Source: Asticcacaulis sp. SL142 (lineage in GTDB: Bacteria; Pseudomonadota; Alphaproteobacteria; Caulobacterales; Caulobacteraceae). Taken from it: 64,000 nucleotides of DNA. Positions 55,701 through 62,699 of the stretch are shown here, piece after piece (position 1 is the stretch's first letter; every line of letters begins with the position of its first letter). The translations under genes and the position numbers were made by a program. The DNA lies in contig NZ_CP113061.1 in the NCBI RefSeq assembly GCF_026625745.1, positions 930,001 through 994,000 of the forward strand, given 5' to 3'. Below the pieces are notes generated by a model, which was not told the origin of the DNA, ran no database searches, and saw only the letters and a program-made list of their open reading frames with translations.

Positions 55701-58700
55701 TCAAGGCCGAGAGTCCCAGCGCACCGCCCGCTTGAGTAGACAAGGTACTACCTTCGCCCAACACGACCGTACTAATACCCGTAAGGTTGACGGTAATGCC
55801 CTTGCGCAAGGCCGGTATCCGCAGTTCCAGCGGCAAAGCCCCGATGGTTGTGATGTCGTAAATATCACTACCCGAAGGCGCGTAATAGGCCGGCAACACA
55901 CCTTTTATCGGGTCACTGTCCGTCAGTTTCATAACGGCACTTGACGCCGCGATCTGCGTATCCTCGGCGATCGTCACACTTTTGCCGCTTAACGAGATAG
56001 AACCGAACCCGCTATTTTCAAAAAAAGAGGGCAGGAATTGCAAAGCTTGACGTGAACCGTCGGCGGCATCAGCAATTGTACCGCCAATCAGGATATCATC
56101 TCTCAAGGCTGACAGGCTGAATGCGCCGTTGCCGCCTAGCCCGTAAGCACGGGCATGTGACAACGCTCCCAGATCCAGTTCAGCGTTACTAAGCAGATCA
56201 GCCGAGACAATAAGGTCGCCGCCCTTACCGAGTTTGAGCTTGCCATTACGGTCCGCCCACCCGCCGCCAGAGGAATCAATGACCATTGTATCGGGCAGGA
56301 TAAGATCGATATTGTCGACAGGTTCATCATAATCGGCATAGGTGGCGCTCAAGGTAATTTTACCGCCATTTATACGTGGCGATTTATCCAACGCTATGGG
56401 CTCGTCGATTTCGAAATCGCTGTACCAAGAACCGCGCGTATTCAGTGAACTGTTAGCACCAAATTCCAGACCTTGGGCGGCGAAGCTCAGATTCCCCCCC
56501 TCAGTACGCACCTTACCTAAAAACTGCATCCGGTTGGATGCGGTGAGGCTCAAGGAAGCCCCTTCGGCAAGATTAAGGTTTACTCCCTCCTCCACGACAA
56601 CAGCAAAACCGGGCAAGGGCGCAAAATCTATTGAGTCAGGATCCGTCCGACCTTTTTGAGTAAGCAAATAGCTGCCCATGGTCGAACGATTGAAGAAGTC
56701 GTCCGAAACCAATGTCGAATTATCAGAGCGGCGGCCTTTACTGCCAAACTCATCGGTCGCGTAGTCGAATTCTTCGCCAAAGAACTCACCAAACGTATCA
56801 GAAAGTTTATCATAAAGTCCAAAATTAGCATTCAGTATTTGCTCATTGGCGGCAATCAGGATGCTATTGCTGACATACTCGGTTTCGGATTCCCCGGCAT
56901 TATTGAGTATGAATTCGCCGCCTTTGGGCAAATTGCCGCGCTGATAACGCCCGGCAATGGTTTGGCCTTTTAACGTACCCTGCAGCAATACGTCAGGGGC
57001 TAAGATTTCAATCGTGCCACCCTCACCTCCGTGCTGGTAGCTGGTCTCGAACTTGCCCTGGGTCGCCGTCATCAGGGGGATATTATAGGTGGTCTGCTGA
57101 CCCCACTTGGTATCATAAACCGTCCACTGATTGGCCAGACCCATATAGAGCTCATCCGGATCGGCTTCGCGGATATCGATGATCGAGCCATCCAGACGAC
57201 GCAGCAGGGTCGTGTAGACATAGCCGTCCTTATAGGTCGTCACGCCGCCGGATACGTCGATCACCGAGCCCGACTTCATGATGAAGTCGTCGTCGGTATC
57301 CAGAGTAAATGTGCCACCTTTGCTCAAGAACTGCGCCAGTGTGCCCTGGATCAGGTTGTCGAAGCTTTCCCAATCGGCAACATTGGTGCCATAGCGGCGA
57401 TCGACGGAAATTTCCTGACGGTACAGAACACCGTCGCGTTGCAGGGGCGAATCCTTAAGCTGGGCAGCGTAAAGCTTGCCCTTGACCTGATGGAATCCCA
57501 TTTCCAGCGTGGTGTCCCATCCTGACAGATCTATGGTCGCCCCGCGCTCCATCAAGAACCGTGCGCCATCTTCGTTATCCAGATTGGCGGATTGCCCTCG
57601 GTTATTCCAGAAGACGTGGTTAGTGGTATCCAGCAGCACCTTCATATTGCCGCTTGGCAGGTAAATGACTGAATCCTCCTGCATGTGGATACGGCCGGCA
57701 TTGATCGTCAAATTCCCGACGATCTGGTTGCCTTCACTCACCGGTAGGGTATCAGTTGATTCCAGATCAGGCGTGATCTGGGTCAGGCTGCCCTTGCCAA
57801 AAATCACTGAGCCGTGGCCCATTACGGCGGGGCCGTCCATTTCATTGCCCGGATATTCGCGGTAGTCGTACATTAGTGGCGAGAACGTCATATTACCGCG
57901 GAACTGCGCGGTCGAGGTCATCTCGATTGCGCCCATCTGCTCCAGATTCCAGCCCCGGAAATCGACCGAGCCGCCCCGCTTGGCCGATATAATGCCTTCG
58001 TTGCGGGCATGGAAACCAACGGCTTCGGTGCGGACAGCTTGCTGATTGTTCAAATACTTGACGATCAGCCCGCCCATGTCTTCCCAGCCACCGCGCTGCC
58101 CCAGCACAACGGTAGAAAGCTGATTTCTCTTGCCGTAATCCAGTATATCGCCTTCCTGGTAGGCGTCGCCGACAACCGACCTGACAAACTCCAACCATGG
58201 CTTGCCACTGACTGCAGTCAGCAATTGTTTGTAGTCTTCCGTAATCGTGCCTCCGTTATTCCATGGCGCTTCCGGATCGCCCGGATAGTTGTAGGAGACA
58301 TTGATACGTGGGCCGGTAATGCCGTTATGGGCGCCGGTGAAAACATTGACCGTGCGGTTATCGGCCCCTTTGGTCAGATAGATGTTATCGGCCGCGGCCA
58401 AAATCACCTGGCCTTCATCAAAAACCTTGATGGTACCTTTATTTGTAACATTTGGGCCGAGCAGCATAACTTTACCGCGCGCACCTGTGGAGATTACGCC
58501 GTTTGTACCAACTGTGGTTACATAGCGAAGCGGATCGTTGGGATCAGACGCGGGCGGTGGCGCTTCGAGCAACTCACGAAGGCCCTTGTTGGGTTCAAAA
58601 ACGTAGTTCCAGCCATTGCTGAAGCTTGGCGCGGTTCGGTCGCCGTCATACGGTGCAAATATACCGTATGATAAGAAATTACGATCTTGAATGTCGAGTG

Positions 58701-59487
58701 ACGAGACTATGACCTGTTGGGCATCGATCTTACCGTCAACGAACAACCCTTCACGCGAAACTAAAAGTAGATGTCCACCGGCTTTTATATCGCCCTTGAT
58801 TTGGGTAGCACCGCCCGTCAGATGTGACCTGTTGAGTGCGACCCAATCTGATTTTTGCTGCTGGAACTTGAGGACTTCACCGGCCTGCAAGGACATGTCG
58901 GACCAGTCGAGGATGGCTTTTTCCCTGGACTGGACGAGGGTTGTGGTTTTGCCGTCGATCAGGACGTCAGAGACGCCCTGACCGGTGACGAGGGTGCGGG
59001 TGTTGATCTTGGCGTCTTTGCCGATGAGGACGCCGTTGTCGTTGAGGACAAAGACCTTACCGATGGCCCTGATTTCGCCATTGATTTCGGCCGCCTGATT
59101 GCCGTGGACGCGGTTGACGGCGATCCAGTCGGCCGACTGCTGCTGGAACTCCAGCACTTCATTGGTTTGCAGGCGGAAGTCTTCCCAGTCGAGCAGGGCC
59201 TTGGCCTGGGTCTGCTGGATGGTCATGAGCGCGCGGCCATCCACGTCCGTGCCGATGACCGGGGCGTTGGCGCCGGTCCACTGAGCGACCTGCGCATTAG
59301 GCCCGGTGCCGATGATCCGTCCGGCCTGGATGCCCACCATGTTGGCAAAGGGTTCCGCGGCAAGGGCGGGCGAGACACTGGCGGACGAGACGCTGGCAGC
59401 CAGAGCCAGAACCATCAGGCTGGCGCTGGCTTTAAGCCGGCGTGAACCGGTCAGACCGGTACGGGCGGAGGCGGCGATGCGGGACAT
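46753..59487 (-). CDS. Giant filamentous-haemagglutinin-like exoprotein with C-terminal STN domain, 4,244 aa
   Basis: A single intact frame with AGGAAG before the ATG. Residues 1-44 form a long signal peptide ending in SPALAAEP. Residues 45-275 resemble the haemagglutination-activity/two-partner-secretion domain, with a core repeated twice (88-170 and 183-265: ALLDWEDFRL and AILDWSDMSL, VLEFQQQ and VLKFQQQ, NRVHG and NRSHL). The next 3,400 residues are Gly, Asn, Asp and Ser rich with short beta-helix-like repeats. Two copies of a 41-residue helical unit lie at 3699-3739 and 3770-3810. A DUF3739-like region follows at about 3930-4072 (NVLIWSSYGDIAAGKGAKTS). Residues 4168-4244 are an STN domain (FKIAPQMLDEAVRAIGEASG to RTLMLKKLHS). 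No TpsB-type pore gene is in the window. Probably a surface adhesin or glycan-binding fibre; the STN tail is unusual. Confidence 0.88.
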   Translation of the reverse strand: MSRIAASARTGLTGSRRLKASASLMVLALAASVSSASVSPALAAEPFANMVGIQAGRIIGTGPNAQVAQWTGANAPVIGTDVDGRALMTIQQTQAKALLDWEDFRLQTNEVLEFQQQSADWIAVNRVHGNQAAEINGEIRAIGKVFVLNDNGVLIGKDAKINTRTLVTGQGVSDVLIDGKTTTLVQSREKAILDWSDMSLQAGEVLKFQQQKSDWVALNRSHLTGGATQIKGDIKAGGHLLLVSREGLFVDGKIDAQQVIVSSLDIQDRNFLSYGIFAPYDGDRTAPSFSNGWNYVFEPNKGLRELLEAPPPASDPNDPLRYVTTVGTNGVISTGARGKVMLLGPNVTNKGTIKVFDEGQVILAAADNIYLTKGADNRTVNVFTGAHNGITGPRINVSYNYPGDPEAPWNNGGTITEDYKQLLTAVSGKPWLEFVRSVVGDAYQEGDILDYGKRNQLSTVVLGQRGGWEDMGGLIVKYLNNQQAVRTEAVGFHARNEGIISAKRGGSVDFRGWNLEQMGAIEMTSTAQFRGNMTFSPLMYDYREYPGNEMDGPAVMGHGSVIFGKGSLTQITPDLESTDTLPVSEGNQIVGNLTINAGRIHMQEDSVIYLPSGNMKVLLDTTNHVFWNNRGQSANLDNEDGARFLMERGATIDLSGWDTTLEMGFHQVKGKLYAAQLKDSPLQRDGVLYRQEISVDRRYGTNVADWESFDNLIQGTLAQFLSKGGTFTLDTDDDFIMKSGSVIDVSGGVTTYKDGYVYTTLLRRLDGSIIDIREADPDELYMGLANQWTVYDTKWGQQTTYNIPLMTATQGKFETSYQHGGEGGTIEILAPDVLLQGTLKGQTIAGRYQRGNLPKGGEFILNNAGESETEYVSNSILIAANEQILNANFGLYDKLSDTFGEFFGEEFDYATDEFGSKGRRSDNSTLVSDDFFNRSTMGSYLLTQKGRTDPDSIDFAPLPGFAVVVEEGVNLNLAEGASLSLTASNRMQFLGKVRTEGGNLSFAAQGLEFGANSSLNTRGSWYSDFEIDEPIALDKSPRINGGKITLSATYADYDEPVDNIDLILPDTMVIDSSGGGWADRNGKLKLGKGGDLIVSADLLSNAELDLGALSHARAYGLGGNGAFSLSALRDDILIGGTIADAADGSRQALQFLPSFFENSGFGSISLSGKSVTIAEDTQIAASSAVMKLTDSDPIKGVLPAYYAPSGSDIYDITTIGALPLELRIPALRKGITVNLTGISTVVLGEGSTLSTQAGGALGLSALNVDIYGSLLAPGGSINVSAGATDGALGKLTVHDTARLMAPGFALMLTRTLDNQGRELTDGIVLNGGSITLAAFDLNIEGGAVLDVSGTSATFDIATKTNGAVVRQPRTVASNGGSISISGTAMNINEATYIGKAGGEGARGGNFSIGFSSDYEARRDINPYVTPENAYEQIAWLFESGSITDVDGNTVSSLFGTDLSKIAWEALGLPDIQFSPGYTISNNEELVDILRAIDVAALGAAPVLVIGDNFADFPDQGAIAPVQVETGLVKLFEQLVGYEFISPVSRPTPVTRLSPGNIAAGGFSGLSLSASPGILFTGDLTLGGYKADGSHVFDQIDISAGRIMGTTGADVRINADIVTLGEAAVSGGTFNVALYDKALKGLGLEPVNSDTRLQIKAGNHLQAAAGSFYGYSDVTLASGGDIRLSAPTRPGLLVRPVGSISTPGNLNLKADQIYAVTGNDFTIEAGDTLTILKQDDGGKINASPYEAGAILSLKAPRINQGGTIRSPFGTINLIGINDGTPGANTVTLLPGSLTSVSADGKLIPYGFTSSGDTWIDPITGLELTSLPAKAVNLTANTLDLQQGAVLDVTGGGDLYAYEFVSGIGGSNDWLTGYRDADYNWVNDASEVFAVIPGYDADIAPVGIGNGNGPSIGEKVYLSGGSGLAAGYYTLLPARYALLPGAFRVTANHHYGAFNDMVLSENRALNDGSTIQAGYRYIPGTNGLPKYTDTRTNGFLVMPGETLRERSQYIETSANKFYVSEAFLKKALRTNRPVGEIPRIPLDGGSVVIDAGSQLILNATLKSAAAEGGRGGFADIKGQKIAVVGAATDRSLYGDYLILDSERLNSFGAESLLLGGVRKQGAINLEIDVGATDIVIDNKGSILFGPELLFASTGNIEVREGATVETRGKISGSSGDLRIRPGIAAFIDDMGTSWDWDDVQVHGEFDQGAVLRLSSSEQVDILRNITAIDALDALVADPAALTAINTQRLAKGLAPIVPAGNITVANGATLRSSQSLALDATSDTGLATGAVLSTKQISASASQISVGEVPSGTTGLVFSGGSLGALASADDILLRSYGSIDFHGGATLRASGGLTLDSRQINAVNAGGQTVTISGKSLTLTNANGGTATSTAGSANLLLEGDNIYFAGQNKWLSGFNDVTVAAKARVIGRDDGTLYLPGTLTLEAADITAESGARLFLDAQGAVAIKTNGNATLPTFETLGATLGITGASIINQGRIGLTGGTVSLRARDGNVTLTDASAINVTSNVSKIFDVEVGVGGGSVNLVSDRGNIDMASNAIIDVSGTVAGGDAGAVNVSAGLGQVSLAGQVKGSAGEGFRSGAFSQISLNLADFVALNTRLDQGGFLQSRRFEVNNGDVNITGSVKAQDFAVIANDGDILVSGTVQTLGDSGGRIQLSAAENVVLASGGKLLARANSTAGAGGTVFLETVGKNGGVVNLMAGSLIDVSGTGEGGRTIRLRAPQLMGGDLGIGQVAGSITGARSVIAEGFKVYNDVGIIDQSVIDTVSADAVNFMANASTIQARLGSGVTVTPGIELRSNGDMELVKDWDLHTLRFGSEQSAGVLTLRAKGDLLINANLSDGFDGSTADASLIGGNAWTFNLTAGANTTSPNSLAVLPTGQLEDGKGSIIVGGTADTTEFYRIQITSGPLSGTVEHRLYQKNADGNFLRDPNEYNPYYGFLELERDAATGLYIDPDTGALIQKDPVTGDYVDTARYGRRPLPVIANGEGGYNPPTIFMQPLYSYEQDARYGNPRNVQWDNSTGYLVRTGTGGLNLASGRDLVLKYRPSVIYTAGESAADIADFQAPTRLPTWADGDEWEGMKGYYTQGGGDIFVRTQGDIIGSASNQLPTAWLWRYGKTEANGDFTSGGNTNLGRDREQLTWFVRFDKYQAGIGALGGGNIDIEASGNITNLTVNIPNTGRVSGGYQDKARALHLTGGGDLSLRAGGNIGTGNFYVADGLAQITAGGAFTSTHQLVASRQRGYEGHQLRSYDIYTMLFTSSGQFELQSGGDLNLDIVADPFNMKAATDNIFGGGGTYGAENTMIRIGDSRNAENFAPSFVSYTPDARIDLFSAGGDVKIWNNYGNTQILNKNGGYVLPLHVYNYNGNDSLFSSVAAMWPGTVSAVAAAGNVEIKGGMYMAPSPTGNLDILARENVFFGQGTQVNDPFAFLNQDAQNYFPGYTGIYMSQSRRELMPDALNIRASYGDIVGVDFLTTAGYKPINEGYGYNLFSEDYLPDLHIGDTNPVRIYAAEGDVVTTGQINVPKSMWVQAGRHIYFPYYTVQHNNLNDMSLVRAGDGLYFSGDGYLSVYGPGRLEIETGRDFWIPSNGKGITSNGVAFGDSNIYDNVAGELWHPGEKTADIAIATGYNQTPDYAGFEDDYLNLELIAQIEGYLKTDAGDGRELPVYLFDRIYARGNGSKAVLVSPELAKGFVNYMRSLSNLPPLETAVEQTEYLNTAWEAWLALPAWQATPFDALVPRMTAAQATSKGAKPEFYLPEQREGLVNYVRRLQGLDPLATQTEQLAYLDTAWSYWNTLTTDYKTPLYRNIFYMELRTTGREANETENDRYNTTFRGYNAIASLFPGAQKPEGEALTAGESRWTGDFETYASRIISNGGGKVEFMIPGGAFKLANAAASPGEVGQPVPDWSGNMGRGDALRSGVITQDGGEINIFSRMSVTVNESRVLTTKGGNVLIWSSYGDIAAGKGAKTSITPQFYDYSLNDWFHMNRVPAGLPTGAGIGTLATQDGVSPADVDLIAPNGIVDAGDAGLRVSGNFNVFAVQILGTDNIDVAGISTGLPVPPAAPPTSIDIDISSANDLVKKSLEDAIQQVQKDKSIVPPSLIEVKVTGYDDDETCGTEENPCPKVEPDAPSSPAAIRAPLQEEYKVKVAYTEPKVEFKIAPQMLDEAVRAIGEASGFNILYDSAILKQRMAPALRGRMTVAEALEKLLYNQGLTAVRVGPRTLMLKKLHS

Positions 59488-59544
59488 GGAAGACTTCCTG
59501 TAATCAAAAATTATATGGCGAACATATCAGGGGTAGCGGCGCGG

Positions 59545-59997
59545 TTACTCAGAACCCGCGCCATCAGTTTTGGGTTTGGCCAGATCCTGTTCCATGCGGG
59601 CCTGAACGCTGGGTGGCAGGGTGGTGTCGTAGACACGCGCGGCCCGCAGACGATCCTCATAGGACTGCTTGAGGTTTTCCATCTTGACGCGTTGGGCCTG
59701 CACGAAGGGCTCTAACGAGTGCTTGCTCAGACCCTTGTCGGCGATCTCGGAGGCAATCGCATAGAGTTCAGCATTACGCTGAACCCCAAGGGCGATCAGT
59801 TCGTCCTTGAGAGCCAGTTCCGCCCGCAGGCGCTCGACTTCCTGACGGGCGTTACTGGCCACCGTGGTCTGCTGGCGCAGATCGGCCTCAAGCTGGGCCA
59901 CGGTTTTGGGGGCCGGCGATGTCTGAGCGTAGGCGGGCGCGCCTGAGATCACCACAAGGGCCGACGATACCATGAGAAGTTTGGAGAGAAAGGTCAT
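59545..59997 (-). CDS. Secreted coiled-coil protein of unknown function
   Basis: A 150-residue protein with a signal peptide (MTFLSKLLMVSSALVVISGA, cut near AYAQ). The ATG at 59997 is used because AAGGAGG lies seven bases upstream, while the ATG at 60003 is too close to it. The mature part is a charged coiled coil (about residues 30-75: VAQLEADLRQQTTVASNARQ and VERLRAELALKDEL) and a helical tail. No family is recognised. It sits between the porin and giant exoprotein genes and may be a periplasmic adaptor or chaperone for that system. Confidence 0.75.
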   Translation of the reverse strand: MTFLSKLLMVSSALVVISGAPAYAQTSPAPKTVAQLEADLRQQTTVASNARQEVERLRAELALKDELIALGVQRNAELYAIASEIADKGLSKHSLEPFVQAQRVKMENLKQSYEDRLRAARVYDTTLPPSVQARMEQDLAKPKTDGAGSE

Positions 59998-60009
59998 GAT
60001 CATCCCTCC

Positions 60010-61563
60010 TTAAAAGCGGGTGTTGAAGTTGAGTTGCAGGACATCGACCGAGAACGGCAGGCCGTCGATCGAGTCCGACGACAGCCAGGTCGCGCTCACG
60101 CTTGAGTTTTTATAGACGCCGTATTCCCCCTCAAGGATGTAGCCTTCGCTGTCGGTGCCGCCGAGGCCGAAGTCGGAGTCGGTAAACACGTCCAGAACCG
60201 CATCGGCTTCGACATGCTTGAAGGCTGCCGCTACCCGCCACTGGTTACGCTCAGAGACAACCGGATAACCGGCATCAAAGCGGATCTGATAACCGGTATC
60301 GCCGGAGTCCTGCAGGCCCAGGGCCAGCAGTTCCGCCGTGTCGTGACCCTGGTTTTTGACCACTTCGCCGGAGAGGCGGTACTGACGCGGCCCTGTGCCG
60401 TAAGTAAGCTGACCGGTAAACGCCATCAGTTCATATTTGGAGGCCAGACCCGCGAGGAAGGTCGTGCCATCGGTGCGCAGATTGACCAGTGAGTTGCCCT
60501 TGGACAGGTACTTCGGCGCTGACCAGTCGGTCAGGCGCGAGTTCGGCGCATTGACCGTGCTCTGAACATTGCTGAAGTCGTAATAGCTGACGGCGGCCTT
60601 GTAGCCGAACTGGCTGGCAAACTGGCCGCCGACACCGGCCTGCGCGGCATAGAGGTAGCTGTCGTCGTAGATTTCGCGCTCCTGCAACGGCAGAACCGCC
60701 GCCGTGCCAAAGATCTTCAGGCTGTCATTAAAGCCATAGTCACCAGACACAGCCAGACCTTCAAGATTGATGTCCGCATCCCAGACCAGATCGGTCGCGT
60801 AGAACGGATTGGGCATCCGGCCCGCCGTCAGGGTCAGGCCCTTGATCGGCTTGACATTGACATAGGCCTGATCGATCCAGATTTCATCCTTGGAGAAGTA
60901 GTCGCCAAAGCTGGTGTTGGTCGTTACCGGATTGTTGTCATTGCCCGACGCCAGACGTAAGCCCACCGACACCTTGTCATTAATGTCCGCCTCGAACTTG
61001 AGACGGGCGCGGTAGTTGGAACGGCGACGGTCGATGGTTGAGTTCAACAAAGGAAAGCCGTCAGCGATATTAACGCCACCGGCGCGGTTGATAGCGGCGG
61101 CATTCGGGAATACCGGCGGGTTGCCTTCGACCACGATCCCGTTGGTGATGACCGAGGTCGGGAAGTCTTCATTCTGGAAGCGGGCGCGGAAGTCGCCGCT
61201 GATCTTGATGCGGTCCACCCAATCCGGCAGAGTGTTGGGTGCCACCCAACCTTCGGACTTGGCCTGAGCGACCACTTCCTGCTTGACCTCAGCCTTGATC
61301 TGCGCGCGCACGGTTTCCGGCACATAGGCGACGTCAATGGTCGTGGAGGCGGTCTTGGCGGCCTCAGTTTCGCGCTTGGCGGCATCAGCCTGGCGGGCCT
61401 TGGTCAGGATCTCCTGAGCCTTGGCATGAGGAATAACCCCCTCATCGACCAGCAACTGCAGGATTTCAATGCCGACATCGCTGGACTGAGCCAGGGCCGG
61501 TGTGGTGACCGCCAGCGACAGGAGCAAGGCGCTGCCGGCAAAAAGGGAGGTACGAAGAGACAT
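60010..61563 (-). CDS. Putative outer-membrane porin
   Basis: A 517-residue protein with signal peptide (MSLRTSLFAGSALLLSLAVT to LAQ). A periplasmic part follows (residues 27-115: VGIEILQLLVDEGVIPHAKA and a coiled coil rich in Ala, Lys and Glu), then a beta-barrel beginning WVDRIKISGDFRARFQNEDF and ending in LQLNFNTRF with a terminal Phe. This layout is that of the putative porin (Porin_5-like) family. The coiled coil may reach peptidoglycan. It is encoded between tonB and the coiled-coil protein gene. It could be the outer-membrane channel of the locus, but it is not a TpsB/Omp85 protein, since no POTRA domains are seen. Confidence 0.85.
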   Translation of the reverse strand: MSLRTSLFAGSALLLSLAVTTPALAQSSDVGIEILQLLVDEGVIPHAKAQEILTKARQADAAKRETEAAKTASTTIDVAYVPETVRAQIKAEVKQEVVAQAKSEGWVAPNTLPDWVDRIKISGDFRARFQNEDFPTSVITNGIVVEGNPPVFPNAAAINRAGGVNIADGFPLLNSTIDRRRSNYRARLKFEADINDKVSVGLRLASGNDNNPVTTNTSFGDYFSKDEIWIDQAYVNVKPIKGLTLTAGRMPNPFYATDLVWDADINLEGLAVSGDYGFNDSLKIFGTAAVLPLQEREIYDDSYLYAAQAGVGGQFASQFGYKAAVSYYDFSNVQSTVNAPNSRLTDWSAPKYLSKGNSLVNLRTDGTTFLAGLASKYELMAFTGQLTYGTGPRQYRLSGEVVKNQGHDTAELLALGLQDSGDTGYQIRFDAGYPVVSERNQWRVAAAFKHVEADAVLDVFTDSDFGLGGTDSEGYILEGEYGVYKNSSVSATWLSSDSIDGLPFSVDVLQLNFNTRF

Positions 61564-61590
61564 GGTCAGGTTTCCTTTAAGTCGCGCGGC

Positions 61591-62277
61591 TTAACCGGCG
61601 GATCGTTTCAGATTGATAGTGAGATTGGTCGAACCGCTAATGCCGGGCGGACGCCCACGGCTCATGGGAGCGATCTCGGACAGGACCGCGCGGATGTGCG
61701 CATCAAGCTCCGGATCGCCTGTACTGGATAACAAACGCGCTGAGGTGAACTGGCCTTTCGCATCGATATTGACCGCCACCCTGACACTGCCTTTGGCGCT
61801 TCGGGTGCGCGGATCGCGTTGCAGGGCGCGGGTGATGTGGAGGGCCACCGCCGCATCCCAGTCACCGCCGCCCCCGCCGCCGCCGCGACCAAACAGGCCC
61901 CCGCCCTTGCCGGAGCTCAGGCGAAAGCTGTCAGATCCCGCATCCGCCAGCCGGTCGAGACCGGCGGCTTCTGTGGAGGGTGACGGTGGTGCGTCTGAAG
62001 GCTGCTCAGACGGCGTGGGCGACGGCGGTTGCGGCGAAGGCTGCTCAACCGGCGCAACTTCTTCGGGTTCCTCAATCACCTTTTCTTCCGGCTTGGGCGG
62101 CTCCGGCGGCGGTGGCGGGGTGGCCAGGGCAATTTCCTGGATCACCCGCTCCGTGCGCACCGCGTCGCCCTTGGGCCATAAGTACATGACGGCCAGAACC
62201 AGGGCGGCCAGAACAATCACGCCCAGCAGGATCACCGGCACGTTGTCCCGCAGCCTGAACTTGGGAGGTTCAATCAT
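61591..62277 (-). CDS. tonB: TonB-type energy transducer
   Basis: A 228-residue TonB-like protein. One membrane helix lies at about residues 13-33 (VILLGVIVLAALVLAVMYLW). It is followed by a Pro/Glu-rich spacer (PPPPPEPPKPEEKVIEEPEE and on, to about residue 105), a Gly-rich stretch (GRGGGGGGGDWD) and a C-terminal domain with GSVRVAVNIDAKGQFTSARL and STGDPELDAHIRAVL. With ExbB and ExbD it would pass proton-motive force to an outer-membrane partner. It starts three bases after exbD. Confidence 0.9.
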   Translation of the reverse strand: MIEPPKFRLRDNVPVILLGVIVLAALVLAVMYLWPKGDAVRTERVIQEIALATPPPPPEPPKPEEKVIEEPEEVAPVEQPSPQPPSPTPSEQPSDAPPSPSTEAAGLDRLADAGSDSFRLSSGKGGGLFGRGGGGGGGDWDAAVALHITRALQRDPRTRSAKGSVRVAVNIDAKGQFTSARLLSSTGDPELDAHIRAVLSEIAPMSRGRPPGISGSTNLTINLKRSAG

Positions 62278-62280
62278 GAC

Positions 62281-62688
62281 CTACGAACTCCGTACGCGTT
62301 CGCTGACCAGACCGATCTGGGTGATACCGACACGACCGCACACATCCAGAACTTCCATGATGCGGCCATATTGAGAGACACGGTCCCCCTTGATGACCAC
62401 GGGAAACTCCGGCGTGGTGGACTTCAGGGTCCGCAACTCGGATTCCAGCTCATCCAGCGTCACCGGAAAGGTGTCGAGATAGATCTGGCCGGCACTATCG
62501 ACCGTGATCGCCTTGGTCGTCGGCTGGGCCAGACTAAACGAGCTTGACGCCTTGGGCAGGTTGACCTTGACGCCCTGGATGGCGGCCGTCGTCATCAGGA
62601 TGAAGATCACCAGCAGCACGAAGGTCAGATCGACCATCGGCGTAATGTTGATGTCGTCGTAGGGTTTACGCTTGGATTGAAGTTTCAT
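62281..62688 (-). CDS. exbD: ExbD/TolR-family proton-channel subunit
   Basis: A 135-residue protein with a single membrane helix. The conserved proton-pathway Asp is in ITPMVDLTFVLLVIFIL. The periplasmic domain contains LPKASSSFSLAQPTTKAITV and VVIKGDRVSQYGRIMEVLDV. It lies 11 bases after exbB and three before tonB. Confidence 0.93.
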   Translation of the reverse strand: MKLQSKRKPYDDINITPMVDLTFVLLVIFILMTTAAIQGVKVNLPKASSSFSLAQPTTKAITVDSAGQIYLDTFPVTLDELESELRTLKSTTPEFPVVIKGDRVSQYGRIMEVLDVCGRVGITQIGLVSERVRSS

Positions 62689-62699
62689 AAACGCGCCCC

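Noticed and set aside
60010-61563. Porin as the TpsB transporter of the giant exoprotein
   Set aside because: The periplasmic part is a coiled coil, not POTRA domains, and no Omp85-type barrel motif is seen. The pore must be elsewhere or the export route differs.
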